NCBI RefSeq assembly: GCF_963259705.1
Contig: NC_081844.1
Location: forward strand, 38,009,341 to 38,073,340
Direction of reading: 5' to 3'
DNA from: Myotis daubentonii
Lineage: Eukaryota; Chordata; Mammalia; Chiroptera; Vespertilionidae
DNA length: 64,000 nt
The notes under the pieces are model-generated. The model did no database searches. It worked only from the letters and a program-made list of their open reading frames with translations, and was not told where the DNA came from. The position numbers and the translations under genes were made by a program. Position 1 is the first letter of the stretch, and each line of letters begins with the position of its first letter. Positions 1 through 10,647 of the stretch are shown here, one piece after another.

Positions 1-155
1 AGATAACAGGCTGGTATCTGAAGTAGAGCAAGATGTTGACCTTAGAGTCAACCTTGAAGGGAAAAGACAGATTGTAACCCAGATATAAACAGAAAGTTTT
101 GCCTCTTCCATGGGGGAAGAGACTAAGTAGTCCCTCCTCCCCTATCTCTCTCACA

Positions 156-156
<1 letters not shown>

Positions 157-207
<51 letters not shown>
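157..207. repeat. (CA)n microsatellite
   Basis: About 25 uninterrupted AC dinucleotides follow a pyrimidine-rich lead-in. No gene context is visible. Confidence 0.97.
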
Positions 208-209
<2 letters not shown>

Positions 210-726
210 AGATATGGGACCAGGGAGAGAACCAGGCTGTAACGGTGTGCTCTTCACACTGCCTTGGTCCCTTGTTCATGGAAGTCCAATGTCCCTGACA
301 CTCCAAGACCAGCCCACATCTCAGTCTGTCCAGTTGACACCATAGGACCCTGAAGTTGTCTACAAGTGTGGCCTCTGCATGTGTGCCTCTTGGGAAAGCA
401 AGAGGTCACACAATGTGGGAAATTGTGGCCCTGGGAAGAAAAATGACAGCATATCATTGCAATAAAACTGGGCTGGCTGAGCAGAAAGGAAATAAACACC
501 AAGAATGAATCTCACATCTTGCCCATGGCTGCTGAGAGAGAACAGCCTGACTTCAAGGTTGTTGCCATCCAGTCCCTCCATGTACAGTGCAGGGCAGTAA
601 ATGTCACAAAGATGCGTGACAGGAGGCCTCTCTTTCCAAGCTGGGCTAAGGTCCAAGCCCTGGTTGCCTTCCAGACCAAAAAGAATGGGTTAAAAACTAA
701 GGAAGATAACACTGAAATCACAAAAT
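208..726. other. Unassigned intergenic DNA
   Basis: No recognisable gene or repeat family. A 69-codon open frame on the + strand (519-728) has no similarity I recognise and looks like a chance frame. Confidence 0.5.
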
Positions 727-1085
727 AAAACGAAAAAAAATAAATTGGACTACAGCAAACTTAAAAACTTCTGTGCATCCCAAGATATAGTCAGCAGAGT
801 GAAAAGGCATCCCTTAGAATGGGAGAAAATATTTACAAGTCCTATATCTGACAAGGGGTTCATATCCAGAATATATCAAGAATCCCTACAGCTCAACAAC
901 AAAAAGTAACCCCATTAAAAAATGGGCAAAGGACTTGAACAGATAGTTTTCCAAAGAAGACATACAAAGGGCCAACAAGCTCATGAAAAGATTTCAACAT
1001 CACTAATCATTAGGAAAATACTAAACAAAACCAAAGAAGAGAAGTAATATAACCAATATAAAATTTTGTACCAACTACATCTAAA
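727..1085 (+). mobile_element. L1 LINE ORF2 fragment (sense)
   Basis: The segment reads like the part of L1 ORF2 just after the reverse-transcriptase domain: a motif for aligning to internal A-rich sequence, followed by text matching 'lysine-rich, CQQQ/AQQQKS...' type L1 protein in broken frames. It is 5' and 3' truncated, has several stops and cannot be functional. A nested pair of VES SINEs lies directly downstream. Confidence 0.75.
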
Positions 1086-1109
1086 AAAAAATTTTTTTTA
1101 ACTAAGGAA

Positions 1110-1320
1110 TGAGCCCAGCCAGTGTTGCTCAGTGGTTAGGTGTTACCCTATGAACCAGGAGGTCATGGTTTGATTCTCGGTCAGGGTACATGCCCAGGTT
1201 GCAGGTTCAGTCCCCAGTGTGGGGGCTGCAAAAGGCAGCCAATGGATGATTCTCTCTCACCATTGATGTTTCTGACTCTCTCCCTTTCCCTTCCTCTCGG
1301 AAATCAATAAAAATATATTT
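1110..1320 (+). mobile_element. VES: VES SINE (outer copy of a nested pair)
   Basis: tRNA-derived head with A/B-box-like text (GGTTTGATTCTCG at the B box), the conserved CATTGATGTTTCT body, and the AATCAATAAAAATAT tail. The target duplication AACTAAGGAA flanks the whole nested block at 1100-1109 and 1552-1561, so this copy landed first. Confidence 0.9.
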
Positions 1321-1336
1321 TAAAAATAACAAAACT

Positions 1337-1539
1337 GCCCTAACTGGTTTGGCTCAGTGGATAGAGCGTCCGCCTGCAGACTGAAGGGTCCCAGGTTCTA
1401 TTCTGGTCAAGGGCACATGCCCAGGTTGCGGGCTCAATCCCCAGTGTGGGGCGTGCAGGAGGCAGCCAATCAATGACTTCTCATCATTGATGTTTCTATC
1501 TCTCTCTCCCTCTCTAAAATCAATAAAAATATTTTTTAA
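1337..1539 (+). mobile_element. VES: VES SINE inserted in the tail of the previous VES
   Basis: A well-preserved copy beginning GCCCTAACTGGTTTGGCTC and ending in an A/T-rich tail. Its own 16-bp duplication TAAAAATAACAAAACT is at 1321-1336 and 1540-1555. The first copy of that duplication lies in the tail of the older VES, so the order of insertion is clear. Confidence 0.93.
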
Positions 1540-1561
1540 TAAAAATAACAAAACTAAGGAA

Positions 1562-2949
1562 CAAAAGGATATTTAGGCTACATAGCTGACGGGAAGACGT
1601 GGACAGGCCCGCGCAATCTGAAGCCGTGCACCCAGGAAGAGGAGGCCTCTGCTTCATTAGGGTGCATGAAATCAGACACTCCTTCAAGCAGGGAAGCTGG
1701 AGATGATGTGCAAATTCTCACAGGATGCTGAACTCGGTGGCCTCCAGAACTGTCACTCTGACCAGCTCATTACTTGGGCCTAAAAACCAAGTGCACTAGG
1801 AGTGAGAGGAAAGGCAACTTCGTGTTAGGTGCGTGGAAAAGGATCAGGGCAAGTTAGTGTTCACGCACTCCCCACGCACCCCGTGTGAGTTCCAGACCAT
1901 GCACCTTGAGGACGGGGACCCCCTGCACCTGTGGCCATGGGGCACCATGGAGCACACTCTCTAGAGACCAGCTCTGGAGGCCTGAGATGGAGAGGGCCTG
2001 GTTCCAGGCCTCCCGGCAGGTTAGAGGCAGAGGTCTCTGACTGCACCACACTGCGTCCTCTCACCATCCCCAGCTGTCCTGCCTGACACCAACAATCCTG
2101 AGAGGCCACCATCGTTTCTGAGAAGCGGCACCAACATCTCAACAACTTCCTCATGTCTAACAACCTCAGCCGCTCTCCCTCCTTCGACCCTCTTCCCCTC
2201 TCGGTGGCAGTCCCCATCCTAATTTCTTTTTTTTTTTTTCCAAATTCAGACTTCCTGTTCTGCTGAGGCCCCCCCATCTCTCAGGATTGTTATAGGCTTT
2301 CTCTTTTCTGAACAAGTTCACTGCCCAGGTGCTCCTCCTTCGAGTCTGCACTCCCTCCCACCACAGCCCTTGAAACTCACAAGCAAGTGGACCAGCTCTT
2401 AAATCTCCATCCAAATCCTAAAGAATTCTCCCATCAGGCGAGATGGTACCTGTTCTTTTCCCCTGGGGCAGTCTAAACACGCATCTTAAGAAATAGACAT
2501 TTATTGCCAAGACAATTGGAGATAAGGAAAGATCATCTGTCTGCCCAAATGGCTTGGGCTGGGCCTGAGTTGTGGCGTTGTCAGAGTGATTTTAGCACAG
2601 ACCCTGCTAGGCATTAGGCTCTTACAAACTCCAGATAAGGCTCTCATTTTTATAGGGCTCGGGGAGTGGAAGGGAAGACGGGAATTGCATGATAGTTGCC
2701 ACTGTAGATAAGGAGAATATATATTTTGTTTAACCAAACTTGTCTTTCGTCTAGAAACTCCAGTGAAGTAGCATCCATCAAACCCTTTTCTGATTTACAC
2801 GAATACCTGATCCCCGGATAAGGAAAAGTGTAAGTCAACACTGCTCTGTTGTAATTAGGTGTTACCTGCCCAGATACTGGACTTTTTATCTACAGATCCT
2901 TTTGCAGGCTCCCTCCAGTTTATCTGCCTCATAGGTGTGACCAAATTGT
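1562..2949. other. Unassigned intergenic DNA
   Basis: No gene or confident repeat. The minus-strand open frames here overlap each other without codon structure and are taken as chance frames. Confidence 0.5.
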
Positions 2950-2961
2950 CGTGTGTGCGTG

Positions 2962-3009
<48 letters not shown>
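2950..3009. repeat. (TG)n microsatellite
   Basis: About 60 bp of TG dinucleotides with two GC interruptions near the left end. Confidence 0.97.
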
Positions 3010-3254
3010 GGCTGGTTTCAAGGGTCCATTCATGAATATGTCCCAAATGCCTCAGAGAAGGAGTGACCTGGAATCCAAAGAGCAAAAAAGGGAGGTGGCA
3101 GGAAAATGATGGATCTATTTAATAATCATACCAAAGCCGCCTCCAATTGTCTGCTCTTGGAGATCTGGTCTGCTATCCATCAGCCATAACACGGGGCAGC
3201 CGAAACCCAGGGCTGCCCTGATAAGAGGCCAATGATGCAATAAATTATCCCACA

Positions 3255-3350
3255 CCTCCGGCCTCAGTTTCTCCTTCTATGAAAGGAAAAGTTATATCCA
3301 GCACCATGTATCTATCATGAGGATAAATGAGCTGTGTTACGCCAACTGAT
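3255..3350 (+). mobile_element. MIR: MIR SINE fragment
   Basis: Contains the MIR signature 'CCTCAGTTTCTCCTTCTATGA' in slightly decayed form, followed by 'ATGAGGATAAATGAG'. It is an ancient, truncated copy. Confidence 0.6.
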
Positions 3351-3794
3351 CTTAAAACAGGAAGGCTGGTGGATTAAATAAAGATTTACAAAAAATTATG
3401 TCCAAATGATTGTTATTTATGATGTGCTTCATGAAGCTAATAGGTGATATGTGGAAGGGACTCTAGAGAGAACATACTTCCAGTGCCTCATATTCCGAAT
3501 TTTAAAAAATAGCGAGGAACCTCCCTCCCTCTCCATCTCAGCTGTCAAGTCAGTACCCAGGGAAGACAAGTTCAGGCTGCAAGTCACTGGTAACTCCATG
3601 TCCACCCTTTTAGCCCTGAAAAGTGATGCTTAGAATTTTCAGCAATACAGAGAAGTAACGGTGATAAAGCGTTAAGGAACGTAGCAGTACTGGAAATACG
3701 GGAGGAACACTTTGTAAAGCATCTTATTGTCTATCCACTGTGCTATATACCTGAAACCAACAGAAAATAATATTGAATGTAAAAAATGAAAATT

Positions 3795-3968
3795 GGGCCT
3801 TGGCTGGTGTGGCTCAGTTGGTTGAAGCTTCATCCTGTGCACCTAAAGTTTGCAGGTTCGATCCCTAGTGGGGGCGCTACTGAGTTGGGAGGCAACTAAT
3901 CGATGATGTTTCATGCATCAATGTTTCTCTCTCTCCCTTTCTCTCTTCCTTCCGCTCTCTTAAAAAGA
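3795..3968 (+). mobile_element. VES: VES-related SINE, diverged
   Basis: The head CTTGGCTGGTGTGGCTCAG and B-box GGTTCGATCCC are followed by a body with ATCAATGTTTCTCTCTCTC. The middle differs from the main VES type and the poly-A tail is lost, suggesting an older subfamily. Confidence 0.8.
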
Positions 3969-3970
3969 GA

Positions 3971-5096
3971 TATGTTTATATCTCTTTGGACAAGAATTCA
4001 TAAAAAGTAAATTAATTAAATTAGATTTTAAAGTTAAATTATTTTAACTTCAAGAAAAACAAAAAATGTTAGCAGAATATAAAGTAGTACACATCTTGTG
4101 ACTGCAACCATGCTATATATATATGTGTGCATTGGAAAAGCAATATTTCAAAATGAATGAAAACAGTTGTGTTTGGAAGTGGGGTTTAGTTTAAAATTTG
4201 GTCTCCAGCGTTACTAGTTTGTTACTGGTTTAATTTAAAAAAAAAATGATGTTTTCTTTGCAAAGATCCACTCCCCCTGAAAGCAACACAGAAGTGCACA
4301 AAGTGCAAAAAATATAAGTACCTCCCACACTCTCACTCCCCAATCTCCTAATCCCACTCTCTTAGGATAACCTTTTTAGACACAACCTAAATCTGAATGT
4401 TTGTATCTTGTGCTTTTTCATTGTAGAGGGGGTGGGGTGGTGACTCTAAGGTATCAGTATTCAACAACCAGGAACAAATCGTTCTGTGACAAGCCATGGA
4501 AGGTGGGTGCACGCTCCATCAAGAGCCCCAAAAATGTGACTTGTGGAGGGGGGTGAGAACAGAGTTCATTCACCTTCCTAAGGGGAGACTTTACTACCAT
4601 AAAACACTGACTCAGCCTGGCTCCTCATGGCACAGCCTTTCTGCCCAAAGGCACCAAGTGTGTTGGCCTGTGGACTCAGAATCCACTGGCTTAGTCAGAG
4701 GCCAGCTTGATGACGGGAGGCCCTGGGATATCGGTGAGTCAGTGTACATGAGTGGCTTGAGAAACAAAATCATAAAACTAGAATCATGGGGATAGAAGGT
4801 GGAGCAGGCAGGCATGATGTCCAACATATTATTGTTTTATGAATGAAAAATATTCCTAGGAAACCCACCATCCTTCATGACTCAATCCAAACACCATCTT
4901 TATAAAATATTCATTTATTCTCAACTCTGGGTTTTTATAAGGTACTGATCCAAACTTTGACCAGGGTACTTTCATGATATGGCACCCATGTACCACCCCA
5001 CGTATGAGAAGTTCCTATTTACACACCATTTCCATCAACACACACCACCATCCATCAACCCAGATTCTTACACTTATAGCAGGTTCTTCATATTTA
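3971..5096. other. Unassigned AT-rich intergenic DNA
   Basis: No gene recognised. A 99-codon + strand frame at 4496-4795 begins with ATG but matches no family I know and has no flanking splice or promoter signals. Confidence 0.45.
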
Positions 5097-5274
5097 GAGT
5101 CACCAGATTTAGCAAATAAAACCACAGGATACCCAGTTAAATTTGCATTTTAGATAAACAATAAATCATAAATGTTTCATTTAATACTTAGAATATACTT
5201 AGACTAAAATGTGATTTGTTGTTTATCTGAAATTGAAATTCCGTTGGATTTCCTGAATTTTATCTGGCAACTCT
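5097..5274. mobile_element. Palindromic DNA transposon fragment (mariner-like?)
   Basis: The two ends are inverted copies: the left end reads GAGTCACCAGATTT and the right end reads the complement of GAGTTGCCAGATAAAA. Inner arms (AGATAAACAA against TTGTTTATCT) also pair. It is flanked by TA on both sides, which would fit a Tc1/mariner-type element. I cannot assign a family name with certainty. Confidence 0.6.
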
Positions 5275-5497
5275 ATCCCAATGCTACATTATGTCATCAT
5301 TTTATCTGATAATTTTATTTGTTTATAAAAGCATAGCCTGAAGAATGGGTGGCACCAACTCAGAAATAGAAGCTTCCTTAGTAATATTTACTTTAAATAA
5401 CAAATGATCAATTTTGAAACCTCCAAAATTTGTCATAATCTTAATACTACCCAACTTCTCCTAGCATCCAAAAAATCCCCATCAAAATGTACAAACT

Positions 5498-5714
5498 CGC
5501 CCTAACCGGTTTGGCTCAGTGGGTAGAGCATCGGCCTGCGGACTCAAGGATCCCAGGTTCGATTCCCGTCAAAGGCATGTACCTTTGTTGCGGGCACATC
5601 CCCAGTAGGGAGTGTGCAGGAGGCAGCTGATCTATGTTTCTCTCTCATCAATGTTTCTAACTCTCTATCCCTCTTCCTTCCTCTCTGTAAAAAATCAATA
5701 AAATAAATTTTTAA
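5498..5714 (+). mobile_element. VES: VES SINE
   Basis: Full-length copy starting CGCCCTAACCGGTTTGGCTC with a clear B box (GGTTCGATTCCCG). It is flanked by the 14-bp duplication AAAATGTACAAACT at 5484-5497 and 5715-5728. Confidence 0.94.
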
Positions 5715-5919
5715 AAAATGTACAAACTAGAAATAATTCCTTTGCACAATTAGTCAAGAAGGTGCAGTGGTACCTCATTTAGTCCTTGAAATAAATGACA
5801 TGGATATCTTACCAGATATCTCTGTTTAAATATCTCAACCATGTGTTGTATAACTGTGGATAATACTACGCATCATCATCATAACTAATATATGTATAGT
5901 TTGTAGTTTATAAAAAACT

Positions 5920-6160
5920 TTCTAGTTGTGTTGTGCAATGGAATATAAGAATCTTATAAGGCAAGCATTTATTATCATCACCATTTTTAAGTGAGAAAAC
6001 TTTGTTAGTTTATTTTTATTTTTATTCACAGGGACACTTTGCCTATCAGGAGGGGTTCAAAGGAATTGTGTATCTTATTCAACAGCAGCACAGCAAGTAA
6101 GTGAGAAAACCAGGTCTTAACCAGGATCTTCTGGTTGTAAATGCTGTGCCTTTGCATCTC
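5920..6160 (-). mobile_element. MIR: MIR SINE fragment
   Basis: Antisense MIR: 'TTATTATCATCACCATTTTTAA' (degenerate) and later 'GCACAGCAAGTAAGTGAGAAAACCAGG'-like text, split by an unassigned T-rich piece. Old and partial. Confidence 0.5.
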
Positions 6161-6406
6161 CACACATCCCTGATTTAAAATAAAAAGTAGGTTAGTAATA
6201 CACAATCTGCAGAAAAATCAGAAAGTATGAATTAGGACAAAGAAAAATTTATAAACCACCAAATATGTCATCACTCAAAACAACCACTGTTAATATGTTA
6301 GAATTAACTGTATCAATTTCCAGACATTTTCCAACATGAATAGATAACATGGGTATATGCATACATATATGTGTGTGTGAGGTAAATTATACATATTTTA
6401 TATATA

Positions 6407-6974
6407 TCCTATGTAATAAAAGGGTAATATGCAAATCAACCGAACGGCAGAACGACCGGTCGCTATGATGCGCACTGAACACCAAGGGGCAGACACTCAA
6501 TGCAGGAGCTGCCCCCTGGTGGTAAGTGTGCTCCCACGGGGGAGCACTGCTCAGTGCAGTGGCAGTGGTGGGAGCCTCTCCCGCCTCCGTGGCAGCGCTA
6601 AGATGTCCCATTGATGGTGGGCAGAGGGCCTAAGCCATCAGTCAGACATCCCCAGAGGGCTCCTGGACTGCTAAAGCAGGGGTGGGCAAACTTTTTGACT
6701 CGAGGGCCACAATGGGTTCTTAAACTGGACCGGAGGGCCGGAACAAAAGCATGGATGGAGTGTTTGTGTGAACTAATATAAATTCAAAGTAAACATCATT
6801 ACATAAAAGGGTACGGTCTTTTTTTTTTTTTTAGTTTTATTCATTTCAAACAGGCCGGATCCGGCCCGCGGGTCGTAGTTTGCCCACGGCTGTGCTAAAG
6901 GGTGCAAGCCGGGCTGAGCCCCCCCCACCCACCCCCGCTCCCGAGTGCACGAATGTCATGCATCGGGCCTCTAT
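6407..6974 (+). mobile_element. HeliBat: HeliBat-type non-autonomous Helitron, carrying a nested hAT
   Basis: The element starts with TCCTATGTAATAAAAG, typical of a HeliBat 5' end. It continues through the characteristic 'CGACCGGTCGCTATGATGCGC' and 'AGGAGCTGCCCCCTGG' type blocks. It ends with an imperfect hairpin around GTGCACGAATGTCATGCA and CGGGCCTCTAT, where the expected final CTAG has decayed to CTAT. A 216-bp hAT element with its own 8-bp duplication interrupts it at 6677-6892. Non-coding, mobilised in trans. Confidence 0.88.
6677..6892 (+). mobile_element. Non-autonomous hAT transposon (MITE) nested in the Helitron
   Basis: Terminal inverted repeats CAGGGGTGGGCAAACT and (complement of the right end) CAGCCGTGGGCAAACT. 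It is flanked by a perfect 8-bp duplication TGCTAAAG at 6669-6676 and 6893-6900, the hallmark of hAT insertion. It carries a T-tract and no coding capacity. A sister copy lies at 25484-25676 on the opposite strand. Confidence 0.93.
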
Positions 6975-7204
6975 ATATAATTGATCTTCCTGCTTAATCT
7001 ATATTTACCACACCTTAGCTAAAGTGAGCTTTTCAAAATATCTACCTGATCATGTGATTCTTTTGATTAAAACTCTTCAAAGACTTTTTATTTTTCTAGA
7101 GATAAAATCCAAAACCCTTACCGTGGCTTACATGCCCATGAACTGACCCAGTACTCTCTCCTGGCTCATTGTGATCCAATCCCCTCCCACCTTACACTAC
7201 TTTT

Positions 7205-7576
7205 TAGCCACACTGGCCGTCTTTCATCTTTGTTAATCCAATTACCAAACATAGTATCTCATTTATGTTTTAATTTGCATTTATACAAAATATTAGTAAA
7301 ATTTAACTTTTTTTACATGTTAATTGGCAATTTTTATTTATTTTTGTGTGTGTATGAAATGTCTATTCATATCCTTCTATTGGAGTCTTGTCTTATTCTT
7401 ACTTGTTTGTAAGAGCTTTTTATATATTTAAATGTTGGCCCTTGCCTGATATGTAAGTTGCAAACAGTTTCTTCCAGTGTCTCAAAAAAGCTTTTGGCCA
7501 TAGTTTAAATTTTTTATCTAATTAAATCTATAAATATTTTTCTTTATAGTTTCTACTTTTTCCCCATTTTCATATT
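7205..7576 (-). mobile_element. Old L1 fragment (antisense)
   Basis: Decayed antisense L1 ORF2 text, recognisable around 'GAAATGTCTATTCATATCCTTCT', 'GTAAGAGCTTTTTATATATTT' and 'CCCTTGCCTGATATGTAAGTTGCAAAC'. It is the target into which the younger L1 at 7577 appears to have inserted. Confidence 0.6.
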
Positions 7577-9328
7577 TTTTATTGATTAAGGTATTCCATA
7601 TGTGTCCTTATCCCCCCATTATCCCCCCCACCCCACTCCTATTCATGCCCTCAACCCCCTGGTGTCTGTGTCCATTGGTTAGGCTTATATTCATGCATAC
7701 AAGTCCTTTGGTTGGTCTCTCCCTCTTACCCCCACCCTCCCCTAACTTCCCTCTGAGGTTTGAGCAGCTGATCAATGCTTCTCTGTCTCTGGATCTGTTT
7801 TTGTTCATCAGTTTATGTTGTTCACTTTTATTCTACAAATGAGTGAGATCATGTGATATTTATCTTCCTCTGACTGACTTATTTCACTTAGCATAATGCT
7901 CTCCAGCTCCATCCATGCTGTTGCAAATGGTAGGAGTTCCTTCCTTTTAACAGCAGCGTAATATTCCATTGTGTAGATGTACCACAGTTTTTTAATCCAC
8001 TCATCTGCCGATGGGCACTTAGGCTGTTTCCAAATCTTAGCTATTGTAAATTGTGCTTCTATGAACATAGGGATGCGTATATCCTTTCTGATTGGTGTTT
8101 CTAGTTTCTTGGGATATATTCCTAGAAGTGGGATCACTGGGTTAAATGGGAGTTCCATTTTTAGTTTTTTGAGGAAACTCCATACTGTTCTCCACAGTGG
8201 CTGCACCAGTCTGCATTCCCACCAGTAGTGCAGAAGGGTTCCTTTTTCTCCACATCCTTGCCAGCACTAGTCATTTGTTGATTTGTTGATGATAGCCAGT
8301 CTGACAGGTGTGAGAGGGCACCTCATTGTTGTTTTGATTTGCATCTCTCGGATTCTTAGTGACTTTCAGCATGTTTTCATATGTCTCTTGGCCTTCCTTA
8401 TATCCTCTTTCAAAAAGTATCTATTTAGGTCCATTGCCCATTTTTTTATTGGGTTGTTTATCTTCCTTTTATTAAGTTGTATGAGTTCCCTGTAAATGTT
8501 GGAGATTAAACCCTTATCAGAGATAACATTGGCAAATATGTTCTCCCCTGCAGTGGGCTTTTTTGTTGTTTTGTGGATGGTTTTTTTGTTTGTTTGTTTG
8601 TGGGTTGTTTTTTTGTTTTTTGGGTTTTTTTGGGTTTTTTTTTTTTTTGCTGTGCAGAAGCTTTTTATTTTAATGTAGTCCCATTTGTTTATTTTCTCTT
8701 TAGTTTCCTTTGCCCTAGGTCGGAGCTGTATCGGTGAAGATAGTGCTTTGGCATATGACTGAGATTTTGCATCCCGTGGATTCCTCTAATATTTTTTTGG
8801 TTTCCCATCTTACATTTAAGTCCTTTATCCATTTTGAGTTTATTTTTGCATATGGTGTAAGTTGGTGGTCTAGTTTCATTTTTTTTTTTTGCATGTATCT
8901 GTCCAATTTTTCCAACACCATTTATTGAAGAGACTGTCTTGACTCCATTGTATGCTCTTGCCTCCTTTGTCAAATATTAATTGAGCATAGTGGTTTGGGT
9001 CGATTTCTGGGTTCTCTATTCTATGCCATTGGTCTATATGTCTGTTCTTATGCCAGTACCAGGCAGTTTTGAGAACAGTGGCTTTGTAATGCAGCGTGAT
9101 ATCTGGTATTGAGATCCCTCCTACTTTGTTCTTCTTTCTCAGGATTGCTGCAGCTATTCAGGGTCTTTTTTTTTTTATTCCAGGTGAATTTTTGGAGAGT
9201 TCATTCTAGGTCTGTGAAATATGCCGTTGGTATTTTAATGGGGAGTGCGTTGAATCTATAGATGATTGCTTTGGGTAGTATGGACATTTTAATGTTGTTG
9301 ATTCTACCAATCCATGAACACGGTATGC
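7577..9328 (-). mobile_element. 5'-truncated L1 LINE with C-terminal part of ORF2
   Basis: A 1.75-kb antisense L1. On the minus strand the best frame is 8206-7808, 132 codons. It encodes the typical extreme C-terminus of L1 ORF2p (motifs [27 protein letters not shown] and EISQSEEDKYHMI). Upstream ORF2 sequence (8690-9328) is present but broken by frameshifts and by a T/G-rich low-complexity run at 8580-8650. The 3' UTR follows towards 7577. No intact endonuclease or reverse-transcriptase domain is present, so it is dead. It is the least decayed L1 in the window. Confidence 0.9.
7808..8206 (-). pseudogene. L1 ORF2p C-terminal remnant
   Basis: A 132-residue frame matching the C-terminal segment of L1 ORF2p, downstream of the reverse-transcriptase domain. 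Rejected as a functional gene because it lacks the catalytic domains and lies inside a 5'-truncated insertion. Confidence 0.85.
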
Positions 9329-9571
9329 TCTTCCATATAGTTTCTAACTTTGATGCCATGCATAGAATGGTTCTTCCTACCCTTAAATTATATAAATGTT
9401 CAGTATACTTTTTCCTACAACTTTTATGGTTAAATTTTTTAGATTATATATTTGATCCAATAAAAATTTATTTATGTATACAATATGAGGTAACATTAGT
9501 CACTATACTGTTTACAAATAGGTAGCCAATTATCCAAGCACCATTTGTTAAATAATCTGTTCGTTCTGAAA

Positions 9572-9648
9572 AAATATATATATAATTATAATTATATATA
9601 ATTATATGTATATATAATTATATATACATATATATATATATATATATT
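9572..9648. repeat. AT-rich simple repeat
   Basis: Imperfect ATATAATTATA units merging into a pure (AT)n run. Confidence 0.9.
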
Positions 9649-9786
9649 TCTAGACTACCTATTACTATTCTATTGATCTATCTACATATTATTAAGTTGG
9701 TGCCACATTGGCTCTCATTATAGCGTTTAGCTTTGTAATGCAATTTAAATTTTGATGGTCAAGTCCCCTATGATTAATCTTTTCTC

Positions 9787-9920
9787 ATGGCTATTTTTGT
9801 TGATTTATTGTTTCAAATAATTTTTAGGGTAGAGTTGTGAATTTCTAAAAAATATCAATGTATCTTTCAATATTGAGTCTTTTCATCTAAGAATAGTATG
9901 TTTCACCATTTATTCCACCT
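9787..9920. repeat. Copy A of a 134-bp direct duplication
   Basis: It aligns without gaps to 10514-10647: by eye 114 of 134 positions are identical. Both copies start ATGGCTATTTT and end CCATTTATTCCACCT. See copy B. Confidence 0.85.
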
Positions 9921-9966
9921 CTTTTTTCTCCCTTAATAGAATTTTAAAATTTTTATGAGGCCCCCA

Positions 9967-10513
9967 CTCTGCATTGGCAATGAAGACCACACAGGAAGCC
10001 CAGACTCACAACCCCACCCAGTAGTAATGAGACAACCACACTTTCTGCTGGCATGGTGTCAGAGGAAGCCTAATGGAGTCAGGACTTTCACCACCACACA
10101 CTGATAACAAGGCCACTCCTCTTCTTGTGTGAGTGGAGGCCACATGGAGACCAGTAACAAGACACCTCTGATGACCCCAGACAGGGTTGCCTCAGTAGAG
10201 GGTTAGTGGGAAGCTGAACTTCCAGTGGTGCCAGAGACCTATAACAGGTGATTGAAATAAAATCCAGTGCTGTAATATAATATGCAAAATGGCTGGGTTT
10301 CAACTGAAAATCACTCATTATACCAAGAATCAGGAAAAAGTCAATTTGATTAAACACACACACACAAAATCAACCAAGATGACACACGGAAATCAAACAG
10401 GAAATTAATAGCAGAAAAATAACTGGAAAATCTCTATGTATTTGGAAACTAAATAATATACTCCAGATAATCCATGGCTCAAAGAAGAAGTCTCAAGAAA
10501 AACCACAAAATAT
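9967..10513 (+). mobile_element. Probable old L1M/HAL1-like 5' region and ORF fragment
   Basis: Includes text ('CAACTGAAAATCACTCATTATACCAAGAATCAGG', diverged) that I associate with old mammalian L1 5' regions. No usable frame remains. Family assignment is from memory of the consensus only. Confidence 0.45.
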
Positions 10514-10647
10514 ATGGCTATTTTCATCCATTTATTATTTCAAATAATTTTTAGAATACTTCTGTGAATTTCTAAAAAATATTTATGTATTATTCAATAT
10601 TGAGTTTTCTAATCTAAGAACAGTATGTTTCGCCATTTATTCCACCT
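10514..10647. repeat. Copy B of a 134-bp direct duplication
   Basis: Antisense-L1-type sequence embedded in an otherwise sense-oriented L1: sense ORF2 text resumes at once with 'GACATAGCTAAAGCAGTGCTAAGA'. It is gap-free against 9787-9920, about 85% identical by eye. Confidence 0.85.

Larger units (their letters stand above)
9329..9966 (-). mobile_element. Old L1 sequence (antisense), with an (AT)n tract
   Basis: Decayed antisense L1 ORF2 ('TCTATTGATCTATCTACAT', 'AGCTTTGTAATGCAATTT') interrupted by an AT microsatellite at 9572-9648. Its last part (9787-9920) has a second, collinear copy at 10514-10647. Confidence 0.6.
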
